Origin: Pagrus major
Taxonomy: Eukaryota > Chordata > Actinopteri > Spariformes > Sparidae
Assembly: GCF_040436345.1 (NCBI RefSeq)
Contig: NC_133216.1
Coordinates: 18,791,292-18,855,291, forward strand
Length of the DNA: 64,000 bases
Direction of reading: 5' to 3'
Shown: in pieces, positions 1-11,900 of the stretch
Numbering within the stretch: position 1 is the stretch's first letter
Layout of the letters: the number at the start of each line of letters is the position of its first letter
Notes under the pieces: generated by a model
Told to the model about the DNA's origin: nothing
What the model saw: the letters and a program-made list of their open reading frames with translations, nothing else
Database searches by the model: none
Position numbers and translations under genes: made by a program

Positions 1-1189
1 TAGCTGCTTAAATCACTGTCTTTGTGTGTTTTTTAAAAAAAGCGAGTATGTCTTTTATGTTAACCCCTCTGTGTGGGTGCATACAGTTTGTTGTGAACAA
101 CAGTGACGCATTTCATAATCGAAGTGGAGGAGGAAGGAGGGGGTCCAGCAGACCATAAAACATTTCACATTTCCAGTCCTCCGTGCCTACCAATGAGCAG
201 GCACAAATGAGTAAGTACAGTTTTGGAAAGTGCACTGCCTCATGGCTCATTTACAGCCTAATTCAGAGTTTTTGACTGTGGATTAGCTTGTCTCAAGAAA
301 GACCTTGAGACCAGCGTTCTTGCTATATCAAAGCCCCGTGACGTCATGAGTCACTCAAATCACTAAGCTCTGTGAAAACACTGCACTGCAGAAAGTGATG
401 TCTGATTAACTCCATAAATCACACCCTGTCAAAAATGCATTAGATTTTATGACGCTAACGGAAGAGGGGCTCTTGCTTTGGTTGCCTCTCACCGGTGGTG
501 TTCACGTTCAGGCCTGTCTTTAGTGGGTTAACCATGCCTAACCTCCAGGGATGAAGTGTGATGATCATCACCTTTTATTGTCTTGTATTAAAACTGCCAT
601 CAGTACTGTAACTTTCCGTATTCACAGCCGAGATGATGGTGGCTGCTGTTTGTGAAGTTGCATCACTTTGCGTTGGCTTGTATTCATACTGTTGGCATGC
701 AAGTCATAGAGCAAGTGGGGACACGAAACCACAGGTATTATTAATATTTCTTAAGAACTAAAGTAGGTTAGTGGCAGGTTTCCTTTGCGTATGACTGCAC
801 TGCAAGTTTCCTGCATTCTCGATGCAAAGAAGGATTTACAGAAAGTATGGTGATACATATCGTTATCCTAATATGAAATGACTTTTTAGGGATATAAGAT
901 TTTGGTCATATCCCACAGTAGTCATGTTAAGAGTTGCAGCCTTAATATAGTCTACTGTATTTTAACCTATTGCATAATGACAAGTACATGTTAAGACTGT
1001 TCAACTGTCACAAAATTAAGTGAATTAGGTGAGTCAACAAAACATGAACAGGCCTGTACAGGTCAACTCAAGTACACTTTATCAGTGTGTGTAATAAATA
1101 ACTAATAAACTGGTATATTTAAGTCCCATTATTATGCCATAGTAGACTAGTGACTTTATGGTTATTCCCAAATGAATTTTAATTATACC

Positions 1190-1310
1190 AGACTCAGGAA
1201 AAAAACTCCCGCACACTGTCCGCTTCACTTGCAATTAGGTTTATTGACAACAATGTTTCAGTATTTAGACCTTCATCAGGTTATCTTAATTATACCAGGC
1301 TAAAAGAAAT
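1190..1310 (-). mobile_element. Interspersed repeat remnant with hammerhead-like core
   Basis: Read on the minus strand, this segment runs through CTGATGA, a short stem-loop and GAAAC (about 1283-1251), then a stretch containing CAATAAACC and GCGGACAGTGTGCGGGAG. I recall this arrangement from dispersed repeats in fish genomes. The CTGATGA ... GAAAC order matches the conserved core of hammerhead ribozymes, which are documented in Penelope-like retroelements. Assignment to that class is inference from the motif; no reverse transcriptase is present. Confidence 0.4.
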
Positions 1311-2605
1311 TCTCATCATTTTCAATAACTGTCATGTATTATTTGTGTGGCTTTAATGATGACTGAGTGCATGTTTCAATGATACAGAAATCTTTGTGGA
1401 TGTGTGCGTTACATATGATCGTCTTTCCAATTTTCACTCTAGAGAGCAAATGTTAATCACAGGACTCTAAGTGGTCATATCTGCATGCTGTGTGTCCATG
1501 CCTCTGATGGCTTCTGGGTGAAGTGTTTGCTCACAGCTACTCTCCATTTCCTAATCAGCACTGATCCTAGTTTAATAGCAGTGCAACAGATAAACAGATA
1601 AGCACAGCAAGAAACACGGACTGATAAACACCACACTACAAATAGTTTAAAAAACAATCTGTATTGGATATCACGTCCTCTCATTTCATAAGATTTATAT
1701 CAGCAGAATGAGTCAATATTTGCTGTCCGCATATTTGAGTGAGGTGAGGTTTTTCTAGATAAAATGAGCTCATAGTTGTTGCGCAGTCTGCATTTTAGAA
1801 AGTGCACAGTCTCCTTTGGGTTTACAGAAACAACCAAAATGACACATTCACAACTACAAAGAAATATTACTTTTCCAAACAATACAGCCAGAAAGACACA
1901 AAGGTTTACAATGTTAAGCCAATGTCAATGTCAATGTTATTTTTGGATGAGATTATGGCAACGTAAAAACGAAAGTTGTGCATGAGGTCTTTTCAAGACA
2001 CAACGTGACACTTACAGCAAATGCCAATTAACACATTGCTCATCAACCTTTGCAGGAATTCACTAGGCAGTGTCCTTATGGGTGTGAAGGAGTCGTCTAC
2101 ATTTGCTCTAATGACTCATTGCAGCTTTTTCTGCCCACACAGTTGTAGTATTATGGCAGGTTTCCTGAAACTTGTCCATACATCTTCTCCTCAAACCCTT
2201 TCTGTGGGAAAACAAACATGTAGTCTATTCCAAGACACTTAAAGGCTGTTACACTTCCACTTCCACTTGAGGGGAAGAGCATTTGATGCTGCGCTATTAA
2301 TAATTTGTTTTTATTGTTTTGGTTAATAAGAGATTTTACCATCAGATTTAGCAGCTTGATTCTGATAGTGTGCATTTACACATTTTAAGATTTGTCTGAG
2401 AAAGAAAGAATATATTTTACAGTGCTACAGTAAATGTTACAAAGAGCAGATATTATAGATTACCTACACCACCAGGTAATACATACATAGCCATTCATTC
2501 ATTACTGTGACCACATACACTGCTCTTTCATGCCGTTTTAATCGCTACATGTGATAATCTGTTGAAACCCTCTTACCTTCAAAAGCACTGCGTGCATCTA
2601 CAGTC

Positions 2606-2609
2606 AAAA
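2606..2609 (-). terminator. Pol III terminator of tRNA-Ala
   Basis: A run of four T on the minus strand lies shortly downstream of the tRNA 3' end, the minimal RNA polymerase III stop signal. Confidence 0.7.
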
Positions 2610-2616
2610 GGGTTCT

Positions 2617-2689
2617 TGGAGAATGCGGGCATCGATCCCGCTACCTCTCGCATGCTAAGCGAGCGCTCTACCATTTGAGCTAATTCCCC
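2617..2689 (-). tRNA. tRNA-Ala (anticodon AGC)
   Basis: On the minus strand a 73-nt cloverleaf begins GGGGAATTAGC and ends ATTCTCCA. The acceptor stem pairs fully and includes the G3:U70 wobble, the main alanine identity element, with discriminator A73. The anticodon AGC lies at 2654-2656 (tRNA positions 34-36) in the loop CTTAGCATG. The internal promoter is intact: an A box in TAGCTCAAATGGTAGAGC and a B box in GGGATCGATGCC. A T4 Pol III terminator (2606-2609) follows 7 nt after the 3' end. CCA is not encoded beyond the discriminator, as usual for eukaryotes. There is no intron. All arms look functional rather than SINE-derived. Confidence 0.95.
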
Positions 2690-3454
2690 TGCTAGGGATA
2701 GCTATAAAAAAGCACCTAATGACATGTAATTTACACAGCCACTGTCCTCAGAGGAGTAGTGTTACCAGTTACTGACAGGGACACTCCTTCACTCTCGTTC
2801 ACTCTGCACTCTGTTGATTTCCCACCCTCACATGCTTTGACAAGAGAGACGCGTTGCTGCATACTCTGCCCTCAGGCCTGCCAAAAGGCATAGCTGAGAT
2901 GATGCAAGATTATTTATAAACCCTGACTGGAAGAAGGTGACTGCAACTCAGGCCAAATATAGGAGATTAACATCTGAACATAACCTACACAGGGTTGTAA
3001 ATCAAAGATGACATATAAGACATATGACTTTCTGTGTCGTAGACACCAGCAGAGAGTAACTAGACAGAAACACACACACAATGGACAAGCACACGGCTAC
3101 AGACCTTGCAGCTGCATTAATCATTTCTTATTAACAAAATCATTACGTGTATTGTGAAAGGTGTCAAAATGCCAAAAATGTCTCATCTCCAAATGAATTC
3201 ATGTTGTTGTGCGTCTGCTGGAAGTGTAAATAGACAACTGTTTGCTAACAAATTTGTCTTATCAACTTTAAATGGTCATAACACATCAATGTTGCTCTTA
3301 CAGCTCATTTTGCTGCCCAAGTGGTAAACAGTTAATGTAGTTAAAGACAGACTATGCAGGATTTGTCAGTTGCTGTTTGTAAAAAACATCAAATGTTTGA
3401 CATTTTCACTAGATATAAATGACCTATTTTGCTTAATTTAAACTACAATGGCAT

Positions 3455-3785
3455 ACATTCACCAAGGTCCAACAGTCCTTTTTAAATCAATCAAGCCTAA
3501 TCTAATATCAAACTCGATAGACCTGACTCACTCTAAACATTTAACCACCCATAACTGCCTAACCATAATTTAAGATCTCCAGATCTACTGCAGGATCTGC
3601 ATCAGATTGTACTCACTCACAGATAGCCACAAATGAAACACACCTGATTTTTTTCATCATGATCCACGCATTATTCCCTCGGAAATTAATAGAAAAATCT
3701 TGTAAAATGACCAATCTCACAATGTTAAAGACAGTGAGAAAACAAAAAGTACAAAATAAGATCTCTGTTCAAACCAGCACCCCTA

Positions 3786-3827
<42 letters not shown>

Positions 3828-3850
3828 CGAAATTCACATTAATCTGGACT
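3455..3850 (+). mobile_element. RTE-type LINE 3' end fragment, copy 1
   Basis: The order ACCAAGGTCCAACAGTCC, AATCAATCAAGCCTAATC, CATCATGATCCACGCATTAT, then AAAATGACCAATCTCACAATG and TTAAAGACAGTGAGAAAA follows the 3' region that I recall for RTE-class LINEs in fish. A second, shorter relative lies at 40,745-41,075 in the same orientation. No reverse transcriptase frame remains. A CA microsatellite has grown within its 3' part. Confidence 0.55.
3787..3825. repeat. (CA)n microsatellite
   Basis: About 19 uninterrupted CA dinucleotide units inside the LINE fragment. Confidence 0.97.
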
Positions 3851-5342
3851 CATTAACTGTGTCACTCTGTATGTTGCAGAGATGCTGCCCTTTATGTAAT
3901 CTAATCTATAAGAGCAGGTAACAGGTGACTGGCGGATAAGGGCTCATAAACACTCATTCTGTAGAGTGTACACACGGACTCTCGGGGACGGAGATGTAAA
4001 TAAACAGAGGAAAGAGATGCTGAGCTGAGGAGAGAGCAGGGAAAAACTCCACCGCAATTACTTTCCCATCTCTGATCTCTGCTGTCCCTGGCCACGCTAA
4101 TCAATGACTCATGCTCCTCAGTCGGCTGAAATACAACACACACTCATTCACAGGCACATACACACACACACTACCACATGTGTTTACTCACTCATTCTCT
4201 GGCCGTAATGAATCTGAAAAATGGCACATGAAATGAGCAGGATGGAAACTAAATCAGTCGCACATGGACTGCAGGCACAAACACACGACAACATGGACTT
4301 GCATACACAACGCTTGCATGTAGACATAAACAACCTCTTTACCGAGGTAAACAACAAACAATAAATCATTTTCCCAACAAAGATGGATGCAGCTGCAGTG
4401 CAAAACACACACTTGCATGCTGCAGATGTCACAGCCTTTTGTCTTAATTAGAAAAGAAAACACTTGACTAATTATCTTCGCTGATACAACTGAATCAGTC
4501 CTGAGGACAGGCACTGTGGCCATAACACAGGAGACATTTAAAACCAATCAGCTGCACTATAAATAGACACATGGGTGATGAGGAAGGCTGGTGTTCAGCA
4601 CAGGCACTCTGCTAGCCACATGTTCAGGAGGAGAATAAAACAATTACATGTTGCACAAGCCCTTGCTGCAATCAGTCAACGGTCCTAATAAACAACTTCA
4701 AAACTCTCCTCAGAGAGCACAAGTTATCTCTCACACATCACGCGAGCAGCACACACATTTGAGCTGTTCCCCACTTTCTTCGGCTTCTCTGAAAAAATTA
4801 TGTTTGTCTTACACAGAAGAAGTTCGAAGACTTGAAGTACAAATATGGACATTACTGTAAGGCTAGACAGAAGAATTTAAGCAGTAAAAATAGTGTAAAC
4901 AATTCTTTCCTGGCAAACCAAACCAAAATGTTAAGCCAGTTACTTCCAGTCCAGTGATAAAGTACAGATGGACAGGAAAGGATTGCACACGAGGCTGCAG
5001 GTGACAATACACAGCACTGATGCTAATCGTTTGCCGTAACTTGTAGACAAAAACGAGTTGATGCGTGTTGCTCTAAGGATTTGCACAGAGGATTTCATCA
5101 GGCGTGTAAAAACTGATAGACAGCAGTTCAGGCTTTTCTCTATGACTCTTGTCATGAGGTTGTTGCCAAACAGGGGGGAAGTGAATGCAGCACTGATGAA
5201 AGTGCAGAGAAAGGACAGTGGGACATCAGGCAATAAAACCTCAAGCACAGTTCCTTTTAGAGTGATCATCAGACTAAACTTTGATGTATCCATCCAACAT
5301 AAGGGCTTTGGCGCTGGTAATGTCGCACAAAATTCAGATTTT

Positions 5343-5412
5343 GGGCACCCTGGTGGCTTAATGGCTAAAGCACCAACTATGAACCACAACATCCCTGGTT
5401 GGACTCGTTGTG
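5343..5412 (+). mobile_element. tRNA-derived SINE head
   Basis: The segment has a tRNA-like split promoter: an A-box-like TGGCTTAATGG at 5354-5364 and a B-box-like GGTTGGACTC at 5397-5406, separated by about 32 nt, which is tRNA spacing. It does not fold into a clean cloverleaf with a normal anticodon arm, so a degenerate SINE is favoured over a tRNA gene. The 3' limit of the SINE body is unclear; it may reach about 5,455. Confidence 0.5.
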
Positions 5413-6784
5413 TCTCATAATAAAGACATTAAATGCCCCCAAGAAAGAAATACAAAGACTTACAAGTTGTCATTTATTGCTAGCCTGATTCCAGACATCT
5501 GCATCATCATCCACATCTTTGATTTGTCCAGTGTCGCAACCGTAGACAGCTGTTTGCCTGAGTTAGGAGAAGCAACTGACCAGTCACAGCTTAGTAGACA
5601 AAATTAAGACTGGTCGATGTCATCTTCCTGCATGGCTAGCAAGCATCCTAGATACTTTCATGAAAAATAATGACTAGTGGACTAGTTTATCTCCTGTTGC
5701 TAAGTCGGATCTAAGGTCTGTCCTATTAACTGGAGTTGTGACAACCTCTCTATCATTTAAATACTAAGGGCTTGTTGATAATGCAACAATATCGCAGGGA
5801 TATCATGGGATGTTTTCAACTTTTCAAGCTCTCTAGACACTGTTTTCTTTCTCTTTAATGGTAATTATTATTTGTCCCTTAACATGTTGATAGAAAAACA
5901 TACACACCTCTGGTGAGGCACAAAGCTTATCAGAGGCTCAACAGAGTGGTAAGTAGCAGTTAGCCTGTGCCCTGTGGCGGCTGTTGTCATGGGTTTGTGG
6001 TGAAGAGGAGACCTGAATGCAGCTCTGGTAAAAGCAGAGTCAGTAAAGCATGGAGACAGGACAAACACATCTTAGACTGACTGATTATATAGTAGATTTT
6101 TTATACCTTAACTCTGGTCGCTATGGCTCCAAATGAAGACGAATTATAGGAGTGATTCCTGTAAATCTTACTCAGACCAAAGAAATCACATTTATCTGAG
6201 GACAATCGCATTAAACTACCAATTTTAAGGAGCCATTTGGCTGGCACTTTTGGGATGGCTGCCACAGAGCTCTTGATTATTTACTCAGTGACATAATGCT
6301 GTGCATTTACCTTTGTCCTGGAAACAACTTTGGTCCTGTTTCTCTCCATTCACCCCTCCATCACTTCCCTGCCTCTGTCTGAGCGTCTCTAAACCATTTA
6401 GTCTGTTTCCAGTCAGACAGACAAAACACTCACAGAAGCCTGACAGAGAGGAATCTTCAGTAAAAACAGAGCGCCATGGTGAGCGTGCCAGGTCTTTACA
6501 CATGACAGCTCATCCAAATCATTCTTGGTTATAACGTCCACAATGTGACAACTTGTTTTCACTGGAATTAGGTAGTTCCCTTGATGATACACAAATTATT
6601 GAGACAGCAGCGTGACATTTAAAGTTGTGTAATATGAGTTTATTGTAAAAATCCCACTTCACTATTTTTCCACTGTAGTCATCAAGAGCAGAGATGATAT
6701 ATATGATGTCTAACAGGAAGCATGTATATGCATACATGTAGAGCTGAAACAAATAGTCAAATAACAGAAAAATAATTAGTTTTT

Positions 6785-7385
6785 ATTAAGGCTGCACAAA
6801 CAAAATATTGCGATTATTCTGAGGATTGTGAAGATTTTGACTGTTTTTCTACATCTTATGTGACAATAAACTGCACATGTAGTGATTTTAAACTGCTGGT
6901 TGGACAAATCAAGACATCTGAAGACTTGAGCCCAACTGACACATTAGATGGCTGATATTGGCCTATCACAGACATATCACTGTCAGGATTTATGTTGTCA
7001 ATATGCACTAATATTTTTGGGTTTTTTTAGAGTTTATTATGCAGAAAAAGATGCTTGCCATGATTTATACATGATATATAATTAAAATTCCAGTGAAGTC
7101 AACAGTTTCAGTGCACTGATGTCATTTTGTCAATAAAGTTTATTTTCAAACTGTTCAAACTTTTTCACAAGTGTTTGATAACCAAATTTCAGGGATCATT
7201 GCAAAAAATGTGTGTATATTGGCCTATATATTGATATCAGAATTTTATACTGCCTGATATTGTTATTGTCATCGGCTCCTCCCTAATTTCTAACATTGTA
7301 TAGATCACCCGATGATTGACAAAATAAAGAAAATACTCTCCACATTTATCGACAATGAAAAGAAATGTTGTTTGCAGCCCTAAAT
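6785..7385. mobile_element. MITE-like repeat interrupted by a second repeat
   Basis: The left end AAGGCTGCACAAAC and the right end GTTTGCAGCCCTAA are the outer edges of a common teleost AT-rich repeat. Its internal motif GGTTGGACAAATCAAGACAT is present at about 6,900. The middle (about 6,946-7,289) is a different repeat bounded by GATATTGGCC-like motifs, so it appears to be a nested insertion. Family names cannot be given without a repeat library. Confidence 0.5.
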
Positions 7386-8615
7386 ACATGTTCGCAGCAG
7401 CAATCTGTGTCATAGCCTGTTTTTTTTGTACGTTCTGCACGTTCTCTTCACCCTGAATAGGGTGTCAGTACTTGGGTGTGAGTGCCTGGCAGCTTATCCT
7501 TGTGGCATCTACACTATTCCTGCTGTAAGGATGCTTTACCCTGTCTCTGTTTGTTCTCAATAAGGTATAAACCTAATCTCCTGTTGCATTAAGATATCAG
7601 TGTGAGCCCAGTGTTGCCAAACACTGCACTGCGTATTCTCAGATGGTTAATACAGATATGAAGACAGATGGCTGCTCTGTGGACGTCACACAACTCTGAT
7701 CAAACTGACAGATGCTGTATTGCTTAACAAAGGCATTTATCCTGGTTGCAAGATTCGTAACAGTATCCATGAACAAATGATACGCTCATTCTATTGTAAA
7801 ATGTGTATTTAATGGTCCGATTTCAATATAAAAGGTCTAACAGCTATTTGTAGAGTCAAGGTTAGTTAATACATACATCATTTAAATTGATGATTTATCT
7901 GTGACGTCAACAAGTACTGCATTTTCTGACTAACTGTAACGCCAATTCATGGGAATAGAGGCAGCTTCCCAGCATAGTTTTATAGAGGCATTTTTGTGGT
8001 TTGATTCATTCAATTCATTCAATTTCTTTGGAATTTCCTGCAAACTTGACACAGATGTTGTCATTAAATTTCACTCCTGGCATTTTGCACAGCAAACCTG
8101 TGTTGCCCTGAGGCATGACACTGCGCAGCTGGCATCAGGTTACTGTTTTGTTCACTGTTTGTTGTGGAATTTGCTGGGGAGAAATCAGGAAAGGGATGCA
8201 AGAAGTCTGATGTTATCACAGCTCTTATCAAAAGTAGAGTGACCCATGTAAACAGCACACATGTTCCTTCACCATAGCAGGAAGACATCTGCCAGGCTTG
8301 GTGTGTTTGGGTGACTTAATTTAGATCCAGAAGAGTCCTACTTTTTTGTATCTGGTTCATTTAGTTCAATTTCAACAGTTTCCTGCCTGTAGTAACAGTT
8401 CAATACATGTATAAAGGATTCAGACATCACAATAAACCTTCAAAGCTGTATTTAGAGTCTCACAATGATAACACTGGAGCTAAAATGCCATGACAAGACT
8501 GGTATTTAGCAACACAGCCACGTTATGACCCAATGGGAACGTCATGTTTGAATCAAACGGCCTTAGCTAGATTCATTCCTTTAGAGTTTAGTGAGAAAAA
8601 ACAAACACAACTTAC

Positions 8616-8945
8616 CCTGAATGACAGCAAAGTAAACGAAGTGGCGACATCAACAAGTTGAAGACTTGTCCATTGACCTGCTGCTTTTCTCTCCTCTGTA
8701 ACAACAAAGACCGGTTCAGCGTGGAGGGAAACAATCGTGGCAGAAAAACAAGTGAATATAAATCACCGTGGAGCTGTTTTAAATCATAAACACCGAGTAA
8801 AAGTGTGGTTAAGCTCGCAGTTTCGCTGTCCCGGGACCTACATGCTGTGAAGCGGCTCCTGTTGCTGCACTCACACGCACACACACCTCACACACTGTTG
8901 CTACTGCCGCTGCGGCACCGGACAACCGCCGCACGCGCTACAACT
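8616..8945 (-). other. Putative first exon(s) of an unidentified gene running left
   Basis: A consensus donor (exon ...TTCAGG then gtaagttg) ends an exon at 8,616 on the minus strand. An acceptor-like tract (tttgttgttacag) lies at about 8,700, so there may be two exons, or one long exon with a cryptic acceptor. Short upstream-type frames are visible, for instance one starting ATGGACAAG that stops after six codons, so this looks like 5' UTR. The coding part would lie beyond the left edge of the window. I could not identify the gene. Confidence 0.45.
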
Positions 8946-8985
8946 TGACGGTGACGCATGCGCAGTGAGGGCTGCGCCAATCAGG
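8820..8985 (-). promoter_or_regulatory. CpG-rich promoter with NRF1-type and CCAAT motifs
   Basis: Within otherwise AT-rich DNA this short stretch is rich in CpG. It carries ACGCATGCGCAG at 8954-8965, a close match to the NRF1 site, and a CCAAT box at 8977-8981. Sequence to the left contains the proposed non-coding exon with a good splice donor, so transcription is inferred to run leftward. A housekeeping-type promoter is the simplest reading. Confidence 0.55.
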
Positions 8986-11900
8986 TGAAAGAGAGAGATT
9001 CAAAACAATAAGTGCCTCAAAATTGATAGTTTAATCACCATGCTGAAACAAACCCCCAAAAGTGGCTGAATATCTTGAATTGTTTTTTAGTTTGTTTGTT
9101 TTTTTCCTTTTATTTTGATAATGTAGTCATTTTTAAACGATTAGGACAATAATAAGCCTAGTTAAAGCTTGTTCTTATTTTGCCACAGTGGGTTTTAGCA
9201 CTTACAAATATCACCACTTTCATTTTTAATCATCCGTAGATTGTTAGGCGATGATGATTTAATAATGTCAAAATAGTATGTAGCCTGTCTTGAAATAAAT
9301 GTAGGCTACTGACATAAAGCTGTTTGCAAAAAATAATTAGACCGTTAGCCTACCTACTTTCTACCTTAGAAAACTGGAATGTTTTCACACATATTTCACA
9401 CTTACTGAAGCAAGCAGCTTCTTTTCTCAGGATGTGAGACTCCTCTATTCATCCTCATGAAAAATAATTGTATTGATAAGTGTGAATCCAACCGAGGGAA
9501 AGGCACTAAGAATAATTATAATAACTTTATAGAAATAGCCAATCTTCTCGCTCGTGGTCTCGTTTGCTTATGTAGGTCATCAAGAGGCATCCTCATTAAA
9601 CTGAGACTGCTTCATAATCAGTTAAACGTTCCTTGTAGTATGTTTGTACAATGGGAATGTTTGGTAAACATCAGAGAGAAACAGAACTGCTAATCATATG
9701 TGTCTCTGGGTGTAATCTCGTTGGGATTTTACAAACCTTTTATTGTTCTCTTTGACTGATTGATTGACTTGTCAATGTTGTTGTGTCCTGCTCAGAATCC
9801 GGCTCCAATTAGAATAGATCTGATAAGACGTAGCCGCAACAAATTCTGGAAACCAAAGTGCAACTTTAATTAGCTTGTGGCTTTCACCTGAGATAATTAA
9901 ATTTTTGAGTGCCTATGTTGACATGGTGGTAAAGTGAGAATACAAAGTCAGCCAAAACCCAGGTGTAGATTGAAAACAAGAGAAAAACATGTCTATTCTT
10001 GTGGAAAGTGACAACAGAAGTAACAGCTGTGTTTTGGAGATTAAGAGGAAACCCTGTCATCCCGACTACACAGAATATTGTTGGACAGTATGTGCGCCGC
10101 TAGCTTTTGACTTCAGTGTTGTGGCCACTGAGTCACAACCACATGTATCTGGAGATCTACTCTCTCAGTTTGTCATTTGAAAATGAATTTAGGCCTCGTC
10201 ATTCACAATGGATCTGTCCTTTCTCTTCTATCATCACTGGTTTAGACCATCCTCAACAGTGAGATTGAAACAGTCAAGTGGGTTGAATAGTAGTAGTTTG
10301 TTGCTTTTTGTCGGATGACTGCAGCTTGCAGCTTAAATCAGTTTATTGTCCCTCTTCAGTCATTTCATTGAGCTGCTGTAAAACTTTGTATTGTTGCTGT
10401 AACTCTGCAGATGAAGTTGTCAGTCAGTGTCTGGGGGATTGACTGTGTTTGTGAACATGCAAGTTTTCAAGATTTATATGAATAAATAAGCTGATGTTTA
10501 TGAGTGGGTGTTTGTGAGAGATGGGGTTCACAGGAAATAGCTTCTGCTGGGAAAGAGGCAAACAACGCTGTTATCAGTTATTTGCTTGTACTTAATCAGT
10601 AAACACTTGACCAGAAAACGGGTCACCACAACCCTCGACTAAACACAGAATACACAGCACAAAACTGGTAGTAAATTTAATCTGCATAGAGAAATACCCT
10701 GCTCTCTAGTAGTATACAAATGGTGGCAAAGAAGTCCTTCACAGGATGTTATTAACTAAATAACCAAGGTATTAGTCAGGGAGTTACCATTTCTGGAAAT
10801 GTTTGTAAAATGATCATAAAAACGCCTGTCCTATCCTAGCCTAAAGTAAATTCAAAGCTGTTGTTGATCCATTTGGAGTACAGGCATGAGTTGGGGCTCT
10901 TTTGAAAGCTTGTCATTTTTTTCCCCAAGCTGCCAGAAGCTCTTTAAGTGCTTTTGGCATTAATTTATAAGAGTTTGAACATTATTTTAGCTTAAAATGT
11001 TCAATGCAAAAATAAGCCTGCAGATGACCTGTAACTGCCAATATTAGCTACACAATGGGTCAACATCATAGTCTTATGTTGTCCAAGTTCAAATTAGTAA
11101 ATATTCAGGCACCTGGCAAGAAAATGCCATTTTATGACCTCAAATTAGCCCTGTCCCTTTATTTTATTATTTACAGTAACTTTTTACATATAAAATAGTC
11201 AAAAACAAGTGTTTAGCTGGAAAAACAGCATATTCAAGGAGCAATAAACTTGTATAATTTCTTTAAAAATGTATATAAACTATATATTACTGTGTTTGAA
11301 ATCTCATTGGCTACATGATGCATCAGTCATCCGGAGGCTTGCGTGTAAGTGGCTCAGGGGAGAGGATAAGGAAGAGAGAGTGGGTCACTTGTCTACATGA
11401 TCGCTCATTGGATGTTGTAGGCTCTAGGGCGGGCATATAAGCTCACATCTGCTCAAATGAGCTGCCAATCAAACACTGCCAGCTCAGGATCTCCTAGGAA
11501 AGCAAAGATGGCATCTGCTGTCGCCACTGGAGCCAATCCCAGCCGACATTGGGGGAGTGGCGGGGTACACCCTGGGAAAGTCACCAGTTCATAACAGGGC
11601 TGACATATGACTATACACTTTAATTAAGGCGTTTGCCTATTTGCCTAGCTGTGTTTGTAAAGTGTGGTGAACTAGCCAGTAGTGCGTAGCGTTACAAGCT
11701 AAAATCTGCATAAAGCATGGTTTTAAGGCCAGGTAAGATGCCAACTGTACCAAACAGTGCCACTGATACAGAAAAGAAATATATGAAAGGAGTCAATGAA
11801 ATGATTCATTTCCAGCTGACCTCGTCTTCTGATCGCGCTCATTTGTTGTGTTGAAGTTGAGACGTGTGCAGACAGGGAAGTTGAGTCGATTGGGCTTAAT

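Larger units (their letters stand above)
1..2616. other. Non-coding stretch, no gene recognised
   Basis: No exon-like coding stretch was recognised in any frame; the open frames here are short and lack family signatures. It probably belongs to an intron or upstream region of the minus-strand gene whose first exon is proposed near 8.6-8.9 kb, but that is inference. The only structured item is a repeat remnant around 1,190-1,310, listed separately. Confidence 0.5.
2690..8615. other. Non-coding stretch with repeats, no gene recognised
   Basis: No coding exon was recognised. It holds a LINE 3' end (3,455-3,850) with an embedded CA microsatellite, a tRNA-like SINE head (about 5,343-5,412), and a nested pair of MITE-like repeats (6,785-7,385). 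It would be the first intron of the minus-strand gene proposed to start near 8.9 kb, if that gene is real. Confidence 0.5.

Noticed and set aside
4940..5392. 150-codon open frame (minus)
   Set aside because: It overlaps the tRNA-like SINE head, has no recognisable domain and no splice or promoter context.
8616..8945. Naming the left-hand gene plekhb1, relt or rab6a from human synteny
   Set aside because: No coding sequence of the gene is visible in the window, and the strand arrangement does not settle it.
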